Origin: a virus
Strand: one strand, 5' to 3'
Length of the DNA: 64,000 bases
IMG/VR virus record: IMGVR_UViG_3300017971_000283
Coordinates: 1 to 64,000 of that record
How positions within the stretch are numbered: the first letter of the stretch is position 1; each line of letters starts with the position of its first letter. Positions 10,527-19,463 of the stretch are shown one piece after another. A model generated the notes under the pieces. That model was given only the letters and a program-made list of their open reading frames with translations, made no database searches and was not told where the DNA came from. Both the position numbers and the translations under genes were made by a program.

Positions 10527-11909
10527 TTAATTACTTTTCTGAAACATAATCTGATAGTCATTTGTAGCTGAAACGCTTGCCTTCCAGGTCATGTTTTGCA
10601 TAACATCAGCATTAACTCCTGTAGCTTGCCCACCAGGATTTTGCTGAATTTTTAGTCTTGGAATATATACTGCAATACTTTCGCCATCATTCCCAACAGA
10701 CCTTACGGAAATTGAAAGTGCAGTATTATTAATAAATTTTTCATAATATGTTTGACCATCAAAAAACATATTGAGATTACCAGTAATAGCAGAAAAACCA
10801 AACCCTACACCGGCATTACCTAACACTCCAATACCAGACTGTCCTCTTGCATTATTGTTTAAAGTAAAGTTAAACTCTGAAATCAGAGTAGTGCCAAAAA
10901 CAACTGGCGTATTGTCAATACTTAAACTTGCAACATCTGATGTTGCATTCAAGGATTCATTAGTAGGCGCAGCAACAAGAGTACTATGAAAGGCTGAAGT
11001 ATCAACATCAGTCGATACAAGATCAGCACCAATAAACTCCATACTCCCAGTAATAATAGCTTTACTTGTAAAAGTAAGAGTCATTTGACTTGGAGTCATT
11101 CCTCTAAAAAGAGTATATGCCCCAACATCATTATTAATTCGCTCAATACTAAAACTCTTTTTTGTTACTCCATCTTTCAAAAATGCAAATGGTACAAGAT
11201 ATCCGCTTGCAGCAACTTCATCGGTCAATGTTTCTTCTACTGTCAAATCAGTTGCCGTAACAGCAGATACAGTGACAACTTTATTATTAGTTGAAGTTGT
11301 GAATCCAACTAAAGTAATACACATTCCAACTTCAACTAGTGTTGTAAAATCATAAAGTGCTGCACTATTAATTTTCCCCGAAGCAATAGAAAGGTCACCC
11401 GGATCAATTACCCATCTTACATTTCCATCAACAGTTTCAGTTGCAAGCGTATCATTCATTGTAAGTACAGTATCAGTCAATGAAAGAATTTCAAGAGAAC
11501 CGGTATTTAGTGTTGAGCCTACAATTTGGACAAATTCACCGGCAGTAAATCTTTTTGTAAGATCAGTTACGCCAGCAATTTCAATTGTATCTGCTGTTAC
11601 AGTACTTGTGACAGATCCCTGTGCTTTCCCATAAAAAGAATGAGCAAAAACACCTTCCAAAAGATCTTCATTCAAATTCTCAGTTGAAAGTTCAAAACTA
11701 ACTGAACCTGATGGATTAGCTCCTACAACAACCGCATCAAGACTTTTTCTATCACTCCTGATAGTATTTGAATCAGTTGTTTCAACGCCATGAGAAAGGC
11801 TTTCAGATGTAATACCGATTGATTTCATTGTAGGTGTAGTTGGCAAAACACCAAAAGTAGTTTCTTTAATAACTGCAATATCAATTTGATTAGTTTCTGC
11901 AAAAGACAT
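10527..11909 (-). CDS. Major tail tube protein
   Basis: The 460-residue product has the N-terminal pattern of the Phage_tube_2 tail tube family: ETTFGVLPTTPTMKSIGITS, then ESLSHGVETTDSNTIRSDRK, then a Gly/Ser beta region (GANPSGSVSFELSTENL). It is longer than typical 300-350-residue relatives, with Thr/Val-rich inserts near 100-235 that may be surface beta domains. It forms the hexameric tube around the tape measure. The start has AGGAGGAATAAAA upstream, inside the end of the preceding zinc-finger gene, and a strong terminator follows the stop. Confidence 0.85.
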   Translation of the reverse strand: MSFAETNQIDIAVIKETTFGVLPTTPTMKSIGITSESLSHGVETTDSNTIRSDRKSLDAVVVGANPSGSVSFELSTENLNEDLLEGVFAHSFYGKAQGSVTSTVTADTIEIAGVTDLTKRFTAGEFVQIVGSTLNTGSLEILSLTDTVLTMNDTLATETVDGNVRWVIDPGDLSIASGKINSAALYDFTTLVEVGMCITLVGFTTSTNNKVVTVSAVTATDLTVEETLTDEVAASGYLVPFAFLKDGVTKKSFSIERINNDVGAYTLFRGMTPSQMTLTFTSKAIITGSMEFIGADLVSTDVDTSAFHSTLVAAPTNESLNATSDVASLSIDNTPVVFGTTLISEFNFTLNNNARGQSGIGVLGNAGVGFGFSAITGNLNMFFDGQTYYEKFINNTALSISVRSVGNDGESIAVYIPRLKIQQNPGGQATGVNADVMQNMTWKASVSATNDYQIMFQKSN

Positions 11910-11911
11910 TT

Positions 11912-12076
11912 TTATTCCTCCTTAATTCCAAAGATAATTAATTTTTTACACCTAGAACATTTTATTTGTAATTCAATAAGCGTAAAAACTTTTTGGATGT
12001 CGGAAGCTTTTTTTTTATACTTAAAAAGGAGCCTTCTGCAAAACTGACATCTAAAGTCTTTCAATTCATTGTCCAT
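11912..12076 (-). CDS. Com-like zinc-finger protein
   Basis: This 54-residue gene ends two bases before the tube start, and its last codons contain the tube ribosome site. The product has CxxC pairs at residues 10/13 and 40/43 in the arrangement RCQFCRRLLFK ... IKCSRCKKLIIF. This closely resembles phage Mu Com, a small zinc protein that binds the mom mRNA and allows its translation. The family is clear from the pattern, but the target here is unknown. Coupling to the tube gene hints at local translational control. Confidence 0.7.
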   Translation of the reverse strand: MDNELKDFRCQFCRRLLFKYKKKASDIQKVFTLIELQIKCSRCKKLIIFGIKEE

Positions 12077-12109
12077 ATTATTACCTATTTTTTCTTTATT
12101 GTCAACTCA

Positions 12110-12520
12110 TTATGAAATATCATCATAATAGAATTCAATTGTTATATTTTGTTGAATAAATCTTCCATTTTCACCAATATACCTTATATTTCTTTTTCTA
12201 AAAATTATTCCGTTTATATTTTTATTTCTAAAAATATTCTTTACTTTTGAAGTCAATTCTTGTAGCAATCTTTCACCGGTATCAATCAGAACATAAACAG
12301 AAATCATTAAAATACCATAAACCCTATTTAGTGAAACATTACCCACATTCTCTTTATCTTCTTCTGAATATCTTACAACTGCCTTCAAAAATGGTTGATC
12401 TTGATCATCAACATTTGTAGGGATGTTCCCCCAAACAATTGGATAATCATTTGGATAAAGTAAAAGCCATTGTGTATTCAGATAAGTTTCAATTTCTTTA
12501 TTTATTAAATTATAATTCAT
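12110..12520 (-). CDS. Tail terminator protein
   Basis: This 136-residue protein begins inside the end of the neck gene (11-base overlap). Length, position between neck and tube genes, and the pattern of an N-terminal helix (NKEIETYLNTQW) followed by strands ending ITIEFYYDD fit the gpU/gp17-type tail terminator. That protein caps the finished tube and joins it to the head. The assignment rests mostly on gene order. Confidence 0.6.
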   Translation of the reverse strand: MNYNLINKEIETYLNTQWLLLYPNDYPIVWGNIPTNVDDQDQPFLKAVVRYSEEDKENVGNVSLNRVYGILMISVYVLIDTGERLLQELTSKVKNIFRNKNINGIIFRKRNIRYIGENGRFIQQNITIEFYYDDIS

Positions 12521-12920
12521 TTAATGCCTCATTTAATTTATTTTCTAAAATCTGAATATTTGTTTCAACCATTCCAGTTGCAGCAATTTTAGGTGATCCA
12601 TATTCAACAAAAACTAAGTATTCGACATTGTTTATATATGTAATGATACCACCTAATTTAAAGTTATCAAGTTTTTTTAAGTTTTTAATTGCTATTGCTA
12701 TTGCTTCACTTTCTGATGATTCTTTTCCAATTCCTACTGGTTCAATATTTATACCTACATCCCATGAAGACTTTGAAAGACCAGTTTCAATTGGTGTTTC
12801 TTCTGCTATTTTACGAAAACCATCAAAAGCAATTTTTTTTGTAACTAATTCTATTTTTTGAAACTTCTCATCAACTTCTTTTTCTAAGTCATTAATAAAA
12901 TTTTTAATTTCAATTTTCAT
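12510..12920 (-). CDS. HK97 gp10-like neck/tail completion protein
   Basis: This 136-residue protein has the usual gp10-type layout: a helical start, then ETPIETGLSKSSWDV near residue 60, then YLVFVEYGSPKIAATGMV near 105. The 'tPvdTG.lr.sw' and 'v.yG' patterns are characteristic of HK97 gp10/Mu gpG-type neck proteins. It is translationally coupled to the tail terminator. A 14-bp hairpin separates it from the gene upstream. Confidence 0.75.
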   Translation of the reverse strand: MKIEIKNFINDLEKEVDEKFQKIELVTKKIAFDGFRKIAEETPIETGLSKSSWDVGINIEPVGIGKESSESEAIAIAIKNLKKLDNFKLGGIITYINNVEYLVFVEYGSPKIAATGMVETNIQILENKLNEALNEL

Positions 12921-12932
12921 AATTATTATTTT

Positions 12933-12965
12933 CCCATACTATAATTAAAAAAATTATAGTATGGG
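12933..12965 (-). terminator. Perfect 14-bp hairpin between neck genes
   Basis: CCCATACTATAATT and its exact complement flank a 5-base loop just upstream of the gp10-like gene. No U tract follows on the minus strand, so it may be an attenuator, an mRNA processing signal or a weak terminator. Confidence 0.5.
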
Positions 12966-12973
12966 ATTCCATA

Positions 12974-13249
12974 TTATTTTTTTGCTTCCATTATTTGCTT
13001 AAGGATTTGACCTCTTGCAAGAATATTCATACTACCTTCTTTTTCAAAAATCTCTTTAATTAAATTATAATCAGAAGTATCAACTTCAATTTTTTTATCT
13101 TTGTTTAACTTTTGAGCAATTTCAAGAATTTTAATAGCATTCCCATCAGGTCTTGCAACCATATAGTTTGCTGCTATAACTGCCATGTTTGAATCTTTAA
13201 GTATTTCACCGTTTAAATTTTTGATATCATGATCTAAATCGATTTTCAT
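12974..13249 (-). CDS. Small protein of the head-tail joining region
   Basis: The 91-residue product has no cysteines, membrane segments or recognised domain. It begins MKIDLDHDIKNLNGEIL and is predicted to be mostly helical. It lies between the connector-fibre gene and the gp10-like gene, so a structural or assembly role is likely but unproven. Confidence 0.55.
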   Translation of the reverse strand: MKIDLDHDIKNLNGEILKDSNMAVIAANYMVARPDGNAIKILEIAQKLNKDKKIEVDTSDYNLIKEIFEKEGSMNILARGQILKQIMEAKK

Positions 13250-13284
13250 TATTCTTCCCCCTTTACTTTTTATTTCTTTATTTT

Positions 13285-13569
13285 CTAATCTTCTATTTCA
13301 AAAGTTAATTCTTCATATGTAACGGTTTCTTCTGCTGCTCTTTTTCTTACAGATTTTACTTTATTTGTAATTTCTCTTTGCAACATTCTATTAGCAAAAT
13401 TTTTTTTTGATTCTGGATTTGGAATTTCTTCCCCTGTTTCTTGATTAATTATAGTTTCCTTATAATTATAATATGTAACATAATCATTGAGCATAACACT
13501 TTTTTTTGCATTGTCCCATGATAATGCGGGTTCCACTGAATTGATAAAGCCTATAATATCAACAGCCAT
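13285..13569 (-). CDS. Small protein downstream of the connector-fibre gene
   Basis: The 94-residue product starts MAVDIIGFINSVEPALSWD and ends in an acidic tail (YEELTFEIED). A good AGGAGG ribosome site precedes it. It ends in TAG, unlike most genes here. No family is recognised; context suggests head-tail joining. Confidence 0.55.
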   Translation of the reverse strand: MAVDIIGFINSVEPALSWDNAKKSVMLNDYVTYYNYKETIINQETGEEIPNPESKKNFANRMLQREITNKVKSVRKRAAEETVTYEELTFEIED

Positions 13570-13588
13570 TTTTTACCTCCTTTTTATT

Positions 13589-15961
13589 TTATGTTTCACC
13601 TAAATATTCAACTTTTAAATTGCCATATGCAACAGTGAAATTAATTGATCCGGCATTATCATGTCTAGCTCTTATATCAAGATCACTTGATGTTGTTACA
13701 TCTATTATACCACTCATACTCATAGATCCAATATCGTTTGCTGTTGAAATTTTCCTTTTCCAATGAATTTGATCTTGTTCAACCCCACCAAGAAAAGCGG
13801 ATGCTAAAAATACAACATTAGCAGTTCCAGATGATCCCGATATCGAACAAACTACAGAATACCTACCCGGTTTTGTAATTGTAATTTTATTATTTGAGGC
13901 ATCTGCTGTAATATTATTTGATTCGCCATTATTTGACCATGCCGTTAATTTAGTATATGTCGCACCAGTAGGGATACTTTGGGCAGTACTATTGTCATGG
14001 GTATAAATTTCAGCAAATGTACCGGGATACGATATCTCACCTCCACTTGGAAGTATACTTAAATTTCCATCACTATCTACTTCAAAGTCAGTATAATCAA
14101 CTGATAAAGTATTTGTTAATCTTAATTGAGGATCGGTATCATTTACAATATTTAAAAAATCTGTGATATCAACTTGTATTTCTCCAGAAGCCTCTGTAAT
14201 CCTTATTCCTTCAACTCCACCAGCAATTAAAGATAATTGATCAGCACCCGCACGACCCATACCAGTATCAAAATCATTAGTAAATAAATGAACAGGTTTG
14301 GTAGCATTTGAACTCAATGCTGTTATTGCAGCTCCACTACTACTACCTCCCAATAAATAGTATCCTTGTTCAAAAAGAAATCTCTGATACCCATTTAACG
14401 AAATACCAATTTTATTTGCTGCCGGTTGATAAAATCCTGTATTGTCATTGAAAAAAGATATTGATGGATTAGTAGCAGAACCAAGTGGGAAAAATACAGT
14501 ATTTCCACTTGGAAGTATATTTAAATTTCCATTGCTATCTACTTCAAAATCAGTATAGTCAGTTAATAAAGTATTTGTTATTCTCAATTGAGGATCGGTA
14601 TCATCAACAACTTCAAATTTTCTTGCAGGGGAATAAGTATTTACTCCTGTATTACCAGCAAAATAATTCTTGTCATTAGAACCAGATTGATAAATACCAT
14701 AAGCATCACTTATCGTATACATATTTGACTCTGGAATATTAAGTCCAGAATAACGAGTTACTGATCCAAGATAAATATACGGTGGAAATGCTCTAATTGC
14801 TGCTGCATCTACAATTGGATTTACTTCTGAACGACTAACATCCAATCGACCACCAATGCCAGTAGCTTCCTGCGTAGTTCCTTCAGAATTATTTTTCTGA
14901 AATACCCCAATAATACCAGCAGGACCAATGGTTGTATTAGTTGATACTGCTGTCAAATCATTGTTGGTTTGTACACTTATAAATCCCAAAATACTAAAAT
15001 ATGATGCATCTGAAGAAGATGTTGGTTGTATAGTTTTGAAAGAGCCAAATGAGTAAGTAAGTCCAGTATTTAAAATATCTGTATCTGCTATATGTAATCT
15101 ATCTGAAGATGGAGATTGCGTACCAATGGATAACCTTTCTGGTATATATACTTCTCCACTACTTGGAAGTATATTCAAATCTCCACCGCTATCTACTTCA
15201 AAATCAGTATAGCTTACAGCATCAACATTCGTTAATCTTAATTGAGGGATAAAATTATCAACAACTTCAAATTTTCTATTAGGCGTTTCAATTCCTATAC
15301 CTAAAAATTTATTTGTATTGTCCCAAAATAAATCGGATTTACTTATTGGTGACCAAATACTTGTAGTTGCATTCCAATAATTTAATTGGCCTTGGTCTGT
15401 TCCATCTTCGATATTTCCACTCCCACCACCAACCGGGACACCATTAATTTCAAGATTTTTTGTTGTATTATTATAAGATACTTCATTTAAAACATATCTA
15501 CTTAAAGCTATATCCCACCAAGGAATCGCTCCTTGAAAATACGTATCAGTTGGAGGAGGCACAATGCCTTGTGGAGAATCGCCCTGCTTTCTTATTTGAA
15601 AGGTGATTAAGGCCCCATAAGGGTCTTCAGTCATCTCATCTTCAATAACCCATTGTTGGTTATTATCATCGAACCAATCACCTTTTTTAGGATTGACTGC
15701 AAGACCATTATATACAAAATCTTTTTCAAAACATATTACTTTTCTATCAGATTGTAATATCTCATTGTTTTGTTTTTCTTCTATCGAAAATTCATCAGGA
15801 ATAAGTCTGACACCTGGTATTTTTGCTGCCTGTACTGTTGAAGTACCGGTTTCAGGATCATAAACATTACCTATTAATTGAAAAAAACTGACGGTCTTTA
15901 CAGCATCGCCAGCAATCCCAATTCCAACCTCAATAAGGTTTTCAATTTCAGTAATATTCAT
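13589..15961 (-). CDS. Head-tail connector (stopper) fused to a fibre
   Basis: This 790-residue protein appears to be a fusion. Residues 1-135 look like a stopper-type head completion protein, usually about 110 residues alone (KKGDWFDDNNQQWVIEDEM, then GALITFQIRKQ). Residues about 150-650 are Gly/Ser/Asn-rich fibre sequence with three copies of a module (PQLRLTN ... YTDFEVDS.GDLNILPSG) near 245, 465 and 620. The last 135 residues look like a C1q/TNF-type jelly roll, such as trimeric fibre tips use. It follows the adaptor gene by 3 bases. The fusion suggests a whisker or collar fibre anchored at the neck. The module style is common in fibres from uncultivated phages. Confidence 0.65.
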   Translation of the reverse strand: MNITEIENLIEVGIGIAGDAVKTVSFFQLIGNVYDPETGTSTVQAAKIPGVRLIPDEFSIEEKQNNEILQSDRKVICFEKDFVYNGLAVNPKKGDWFDDNNQQWVIEDEMTEDPYGALITFQIRKQGDSPQGIVPPPTDTYFQGAIPWWDIALSRYVLNEVSYNNTTKNLEINGVPVGGGSGNIEDGTDQGQLNYWNATTSIWSPISKSDLFWDNTNKFLGIGIETPNRKFEVVDNFIPQLRLTNVDAVSYTDFEVDSGGDLNILPSSGEVYIPERLSIGTQSPSSDRLHIADTDILNTGLTYSFGSFKTIQPTSSSDASYFSILGFISVQTNNDLTAVSTNTTIGPAGIIGVFQKNNSEGTTQEATGIGGRLDVSRSEVNPIVDAAAIRAFPPYIYLGSVTRYSGLNIPESNMYTISDAYGIYQSGSNDKNYFAGNTGVNTYSPARKFEVVDDTDPQLRITNTLLTDYTDFEVDSNGNLNILPSGNTVFFPLGSATNPSISFFNDNTGFYQPAANKIGISLNGYQRFLFEQGYYLLGGSSSGAAITALSSNATKPVHLFTNDFDTGMGRAGADQLSLIAGGVEGIRITEASGEIQVDITDFLNIVNDTDPQLRLTNTLSVDYTDFEVDSDGNLSILPSGGEISYPGTFAEIYTHDNSTAQSIPTGATYTKLTAWSNNGESNNITADASNNKITITKPGRYSVVCSISGSSGTANVVFLASAFLGGVEQDQIHWKRKISTANDIGSMSMSGIIDVTTSSDLDIRARHDNAGSINFTVAYGNLKVEYLGET

Positions 15962-15964
15962 ATT

Positions 15965-16726
15965 TTACCCTCTACCAATTTCAATATTTGATCCACTTAT
16001 TACTTGACCATAATTTTTTAAGTAATCACTTACTTGACTTGGCATTTTCGGAATTGAATCATAATTATTAAAAGCAAAAGCCATTGCTCCAAGTTTCATT
16101 GACTTTACTCCTGTTGTCCCTGAAGGAGCAGTCACATCACTTTTTATTAAAACCAAAGCGTATTCAGCAGTTGCATATTTTATTGCATCATCAATAAAAT
16201 TAATTGACGTTTCAATTCTTCCAGTGTCAGTATAAAAATAACAAGCCTTAAAAGTATATTTATTAGGAACCTTATCAAAAATTCTAAAATATAATGCATC
16301 GTTTCCAATTGAATCAATATCGCCAGATCCATATTCACCTATTTCTAAATAATTGGAAGCTTCAACATATCCTTTTGCAAGTTCAATTCCATCCAAACTT
16401 AATTTATCAAAAGTTGGATTACTATCAAGATAATATAATGAACTATCAACACTTGATTGAGTCCATGTTCCGGTCACATCATCACTATATAAATCTAAAA
16501 TCGAATTATAAAAAGGTGCAGGTAGCTTTTGATTTTGATTTAGTGGTGAGCTTGAAAATCTAACTTGTTGAATAATTAAATTAGTTGCCCATATTAATGC
16601 TGACTTTTTATCAGCATTAGAGGCACCACTCCAATCGCTTTTATGAAGACGATTCGAGTGGTAGTCATCTGCCTCATATAAAGATATAAAACTGTCAGTA
16701 TCTGGGCCTGCTGTTAGCAGATTCAT
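15965..16726 (-). CDS. Head-tail adaptor with an inserted domain
   Basis: The start (DSFISLYEADDYHSNRL, then ADKKSALIWATNLI) matches the adaptor-type proteins often labelled DnaT-like, which bind the portal ring and open the neck. Relatives are usually near 150-180 residues, but this one has 253. A beta-looking insert of about 100 residues (near 75-170) splits the family region, which resumes at YATAEYALVLIKSDVT. The gene overlaps the stop of the 74-residue gene before it by one base. Confidence 0.65.
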   Translation of the reverse strand: MNLLTAGPDTDSFISLYEADDYHSNRLHKSDWSGASNADKKSALIWATNLIIQQVRFSSSPLNQNQKLPAPFYNSILDLYSDDVTGTWTQSSVDSSLYYLDSNPTFDKLSLDGIELAKGYVEASNYLEIGEYGSGDIDSIGNDALYFRIFDKVPNKYTFKACYFYTDTGRIETSINFIDDAIKYATAEYALVLIKSDVTAPSGTTGVKSMKLGAMAFAFNNYDSIPKMPSQVSDYLKNYGQVISGSNIEIGRG

Positions 16727-16950
16727 TATTTTACTTTCTTATAAAAAGTATTTACAGTTTTATCAAAATTTGTTCTTATATCGTCTTTTTCAACAAACGT
16801 CCCCATCATTGAATCAAAATATCTCGCAATACAAACTTCAGTTTTTTTTATTTGTTTTTCATCCATACCCATTTCAATTACTTCCGGATTATCTTCAACT
16901 TCTTCCAGATTATCTTTAACTTCTTCAACTTCTTTTTTTAGCCTTGCCAT
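16726..16950 (-). CDS. Small charged protein between cement and adaptor genes
   Basis: The product has 74 residues. Residues 1-30 are Glu/Lys-rich and probably coiled coil; the rest (KKTEVCIARYFDSMMGTFVE) looks helical. No family is recognised. Its stop overlaps the adaptor start, so the two are probably co-translated. Confidence 0.55.
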   Translation of the reverse strand: MARLKKEVEEVKDNLEEVEDNPEVIEMGMDEKQIKKTEVCIARYFDSMMGTFVEKDDIRTNFDKTVNTFYKKVK

Positions 16951-17007
16951 TTTTTTAACTCCTTTTTAAAAAAGGTTTCTAAGAACTCTCAAATACAGGT
17001 AAATTCT

Positions 17008-17412
17008 TTATACAGGCGAATCATCCAACCATGCGTTTACTTTTCCTGCTGTAGTTGTAGCAGTAGCAATCACATATTTGACTCTCATATACCGTTTTGA
17101 AACAAAATTACCATCGAACGGTTTGTTCATTACTACAGCACCAAGAGTAAGTGCTGTAATTGCAGTTGCAGCAACAGAATGAATTGTTACCGGTGAAGTA
17201 AATATTTCATCAGTGGCATGTTCAACAGTGAATGCCACTGTAGCACCAGCACCAACAAAAGCTTCTGAAACTGTAATATGAGTAAAAATAGGTGCGCCAA
17301 CACCCAGTTTCAGATCAGTTGCAGTTTGAAGGTCAAGTACATTACTATAATATGTCCCTGCAACCTGAGCCAAATCTTGATTATCACTCATTGTCAATTT
17401 AAGGTCTTTCAT
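17008..17412 (-). CDS. Capsid cement protein (Bbp16-like)
   Basis: This 134-residue protein resembles the Bordetella phage BPP-1 cement protein Bbp16: SNVLDLQTATDLKLGVGAPI, then FVGAGATVAFTVEHATDEIF, then a Gly/Ala/Thr beta region. Bbp16-type proteins dimerise on the capsid surface and stabilise it. The gene lies directly downstream of the major capsid gene, the same pairing as in BPP-1 and epsilon15 relatives. Confidence 0.75.
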   Translation of the reverse strand: MKDLKLTMSDNQDLAQVAGTYYSNVLDLQTATDLKLGVGAPIFTHITVSEAFVGAGATVAFTVEHATDEIFTSPVTIHSVAATAITALTLGAVVMNKPFDGNFVSKRYMRVKYVIATATTTAGKVNAWLDDSPV

Positions 17413-17470
17413 GAAACCTCCTTATTATTAAAAAATTAATTTATTAATCAAAAATAATTAAAAACCAATA

Positions 17471-18418
17471 TTAAGTTACTGCACTTTCAGCGACCAAAGC
17501 TTCCATTTTCTTGACCGGCGTACCCTGATACATAGCTACCTGACGACCAAAAGGATTATTTACATCGTAAGAAACATTGGTTTTGTCCCGAGCAAATACA
17601 TCAAAATAACCGAGCAATTCTTTAGGAGCATAAATTACTGAACCTGCCCCATCATTAGGCATATTTCGAAGTGCAATACTCAATTTTTGGGAAGCTGCAT
17701 CAAGTTTTGTAATATCGATATTACAAACCCTTTGAACTTTCCTATCATCACGAACAACAATACCGGGACGAACAGAAAACTGAGTTTCATAGGCTTTATA
17801 TTTGGCGCTATTAGCATCTGTTACATCGACAAGTCCATTGTCTCGCTGCCTAATACCAAGCATAGGATCATTTTTCGGATATACTAGATGAACATCAATA
17901 CCCCATTGAATAATCCAAAAAGAATACATTGTACCTGACCCACCAGCACTATGAACATTATCAAGTGCAAGAGCATTATATCGATTAGCAAAGCCTGTAA
18001 TCTGATTGGGATTCACTGCTCGGTTTCCATAAACCATTGCAGATGCAAGGGTCTGCCCCATACCTTCAAGGAAGGCAAGATCTTCAATTGCTCTATATTG
18101 AGCTTTGTCAGGTGCAGAATTGACTTCATGTTCATCAATCTGGCTATAGCCTTCCAGAAGTCCAATAGGTTCTTCTTCCATAACTGTATGAGATCTTTCA
18201 CGGGCAACACCCTGATTCAACGCTCGCCAAGTTCCAGAAGGCAAACTTGTTCTCTTACCAAAAGAATGAGAATTTTCAGAACTTGATGCCAACCAAGGAG
18301 CATCGTCCCACATAGCATTTGTTTTATTAAGAGTCTCAACAATTGGAGTAAGTACTCCATTATTGATTCTCTTAGCAAAATCAAGAATTGTCAACATATT
18401 ACTAATAATTGTACTCAT
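17471..18418 (-). CDS. Major capsid protein (epsilon15 gp7-like)
   Basis: The 315-residue product matches the epsilon15 gp7/BPP-1 Bbp17 family of HK97-fold capsid proteins. Signs are the N-terminal LTILDFAKRI, the TSLPSGTWRALNQGV segment near residue 57, and the Ala/Gly-rich core. The length is close to epsilon15 gp7 (335). This family is best known from short-tailed phages, whereas the tail genes here are siphovirus-type. Confidence 0.85.
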   Translation of the reverse strand: MSTIISNMLTILDFAKRINNGVLTPIVETLNKTNAMWDDAPWLASSSENSHSFGKRTSLPSGTWRALNQGVARERSHTVMEEEPIGLLEGYSQIDEHEVNSAPDKAQYRAIEDLAFLEGMGQTLASAMVYGNRAVNPNQITGFANRYNALALDNVHSAGGSGTMYSFWIIQWGIDVHLVYPKNDPMLGIRQRDNGLVDVTDANSAKYKAYETQFSVRPGIVVRDDRKVQRVCNIDITKLDAASQKLSIALRNMPNDGAGSVIYAPKELLGYFDVFARDKTNVSYDVNNPFGRQVAMYQGTPVKKMEALVAESAVT

Positions 18419-18430
18419 ATTATATCTCCT

Positions 18431-19225
18431 TTATTGCATAGTTGGATACATTTGACCCAACAATGTTTGAGGATCAGGAGCATCGGATGTTCCACCTTGA
18501 CCTGATCCACTGGGTTTGTTATTTTTCAAAAAAGCATCCTTTGATGGATGTGATTTGACCAAAAGTTCAACCAATTCATCTCCTACAGCAGGCTCACCTG
18601 GAGTTTTTTGCGAAAGGATATCAAGATCATTTTGACCGACTCCATATATAGTTCTTTTTCCATTTTCTTCTCTAATCCTAATTTGATCAGAAAAAGCTTT
18701 GTAAGCTATATCAGGAGGCATATGCGTTTCATCTTTAATGAAAGACGAATTGAAAAAAAGTCTTTCAACCAAATAATTATCAAAATCAGTTTTTGTTTTT
18801 TTGATCTGAGCATCTCTTTCTTCAATTTCTTTTTTATACATTTCCTCTTGTGCTGTTATCTTGCTTTTCCAAGCATCATCTGTTAGCTTTCGCTTTTCTT
18901 CAAGTTCTGCTGCTGTTTTTGTTTCTTTATCACTTAAACCATCGATAGTTGCACGATCTGTTAATGCTTGTTCCTTGAACTTAGCAAAATCTTCAATATC
19001 GCCCATCAACTCTTTAAGCTTTGTCAATTCATCGCTCATTTCTTTCTTTGCTTTTCTTGCTTCTGCCTCAATCTCTCTTTGCTTCTTCATTGTTGCCATG
19101 ACCCTATCTCCATCATGCGGAGCTTCATTTTGATTTTCAGGATCAATGAGAATAGGCAAAATAAGTCCATCTTCTGTTTTTACAGTTACAAGTCCTTGAC
19201 CATCTTCTGTAAGTTTATACGGCAT
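18431..19225 (-). CDS. Capsid scaffolding protein
   Basis: This 264-residue, highly charged protein lies immediately upstream of the capsid gene. Residues about 40-155 form a long predicted coiled coil rich in Glu, Lys and Ala (KKQREIEAEARKAKKEMSDE). The C-terminal region (SGSGQGGTSDAPDPQTLLGQ) is flexible. This is the standard form and position of a scaffold that fills the procapsid. It is the first gene after the promoter/operator region at 19.3 kb. Confidence 0.75.
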   Translation of the reverse strand: MPYKLTEDGQGLVTVKTEDGLILPILIDPENQNEAPHDGDRVMATMKKQREIEAEARKAKKEMSDELTKLKELMGDIEDFAKFKEQALTDRATIDGLSDKETKTAAELEEKRKLTDDAWKSKITAQEEMYKKEIEERDAQIKKTKTDFDNYLVERLFFNSSFIKDETHMPPDIAYKAFSDQIRIREENGKRTIYGVGQNDLDILSQKTPGEPAVGDELVELLVKSHPSKDAFLKNNKPSGSGQGGTSDAPDPQTLLGQMYPTMQ

Positions 19226-19314
19226 TTTCTTTTCCTTTTTTAATGGTTATCGTTTACCTTGAAACGACATAAATTATTTTACTTTTTACCTTGAAAAAGT
19301 TAGACAATAGTTTA

Positions 19315-19377
19315 TTAACATATGTTAAGAATTAACATATGTTAAATTTAATATATAAGTGCATTAACACATGTTAA
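19315..19377. promoter_or_regulatory. Three palindromic operators upstream of scaffold/capsid
   Basis: Two perfect 14-bp palindromes, TTAACATATGTTAA at 19315-19328 and 19332-19345, and a one-mismatch copy TTAACACATGTTAA at 19364-19377 lie in the 240-base non-coding gap before the scaffold gene. Start-to-start spacings are 17 and 32 bp. Perfect dyads of this size, repeated near a promoter, are typical binding sites of a dimeric regulator. No obvious cognate regulator gene is in the window. Confidence 0.7.
19350..19377 (-). promoter_or_regulatory. Candidate promoter for capsid genes
   Basis: On the minus strand TTAACA (19377-19372) and TATATT (19355-19350) are spaced by 16 bases, a plausible sigma70-type promoter. 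The -35 element lies inside the third palindrome, so a protein bound there would affect it directly. Transcription would run into scaffold, capsid and tail genes. Confidence 0.5.
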
Positions 19378-19463
19378 GTTTGTTGTCAAGTTATTTGAAT
19401 TTAATAGTTAAACTTTTCGATTTTTATTGGTGAAGTTAAAGAGGAAAAGGAAACTTGGTTCAA

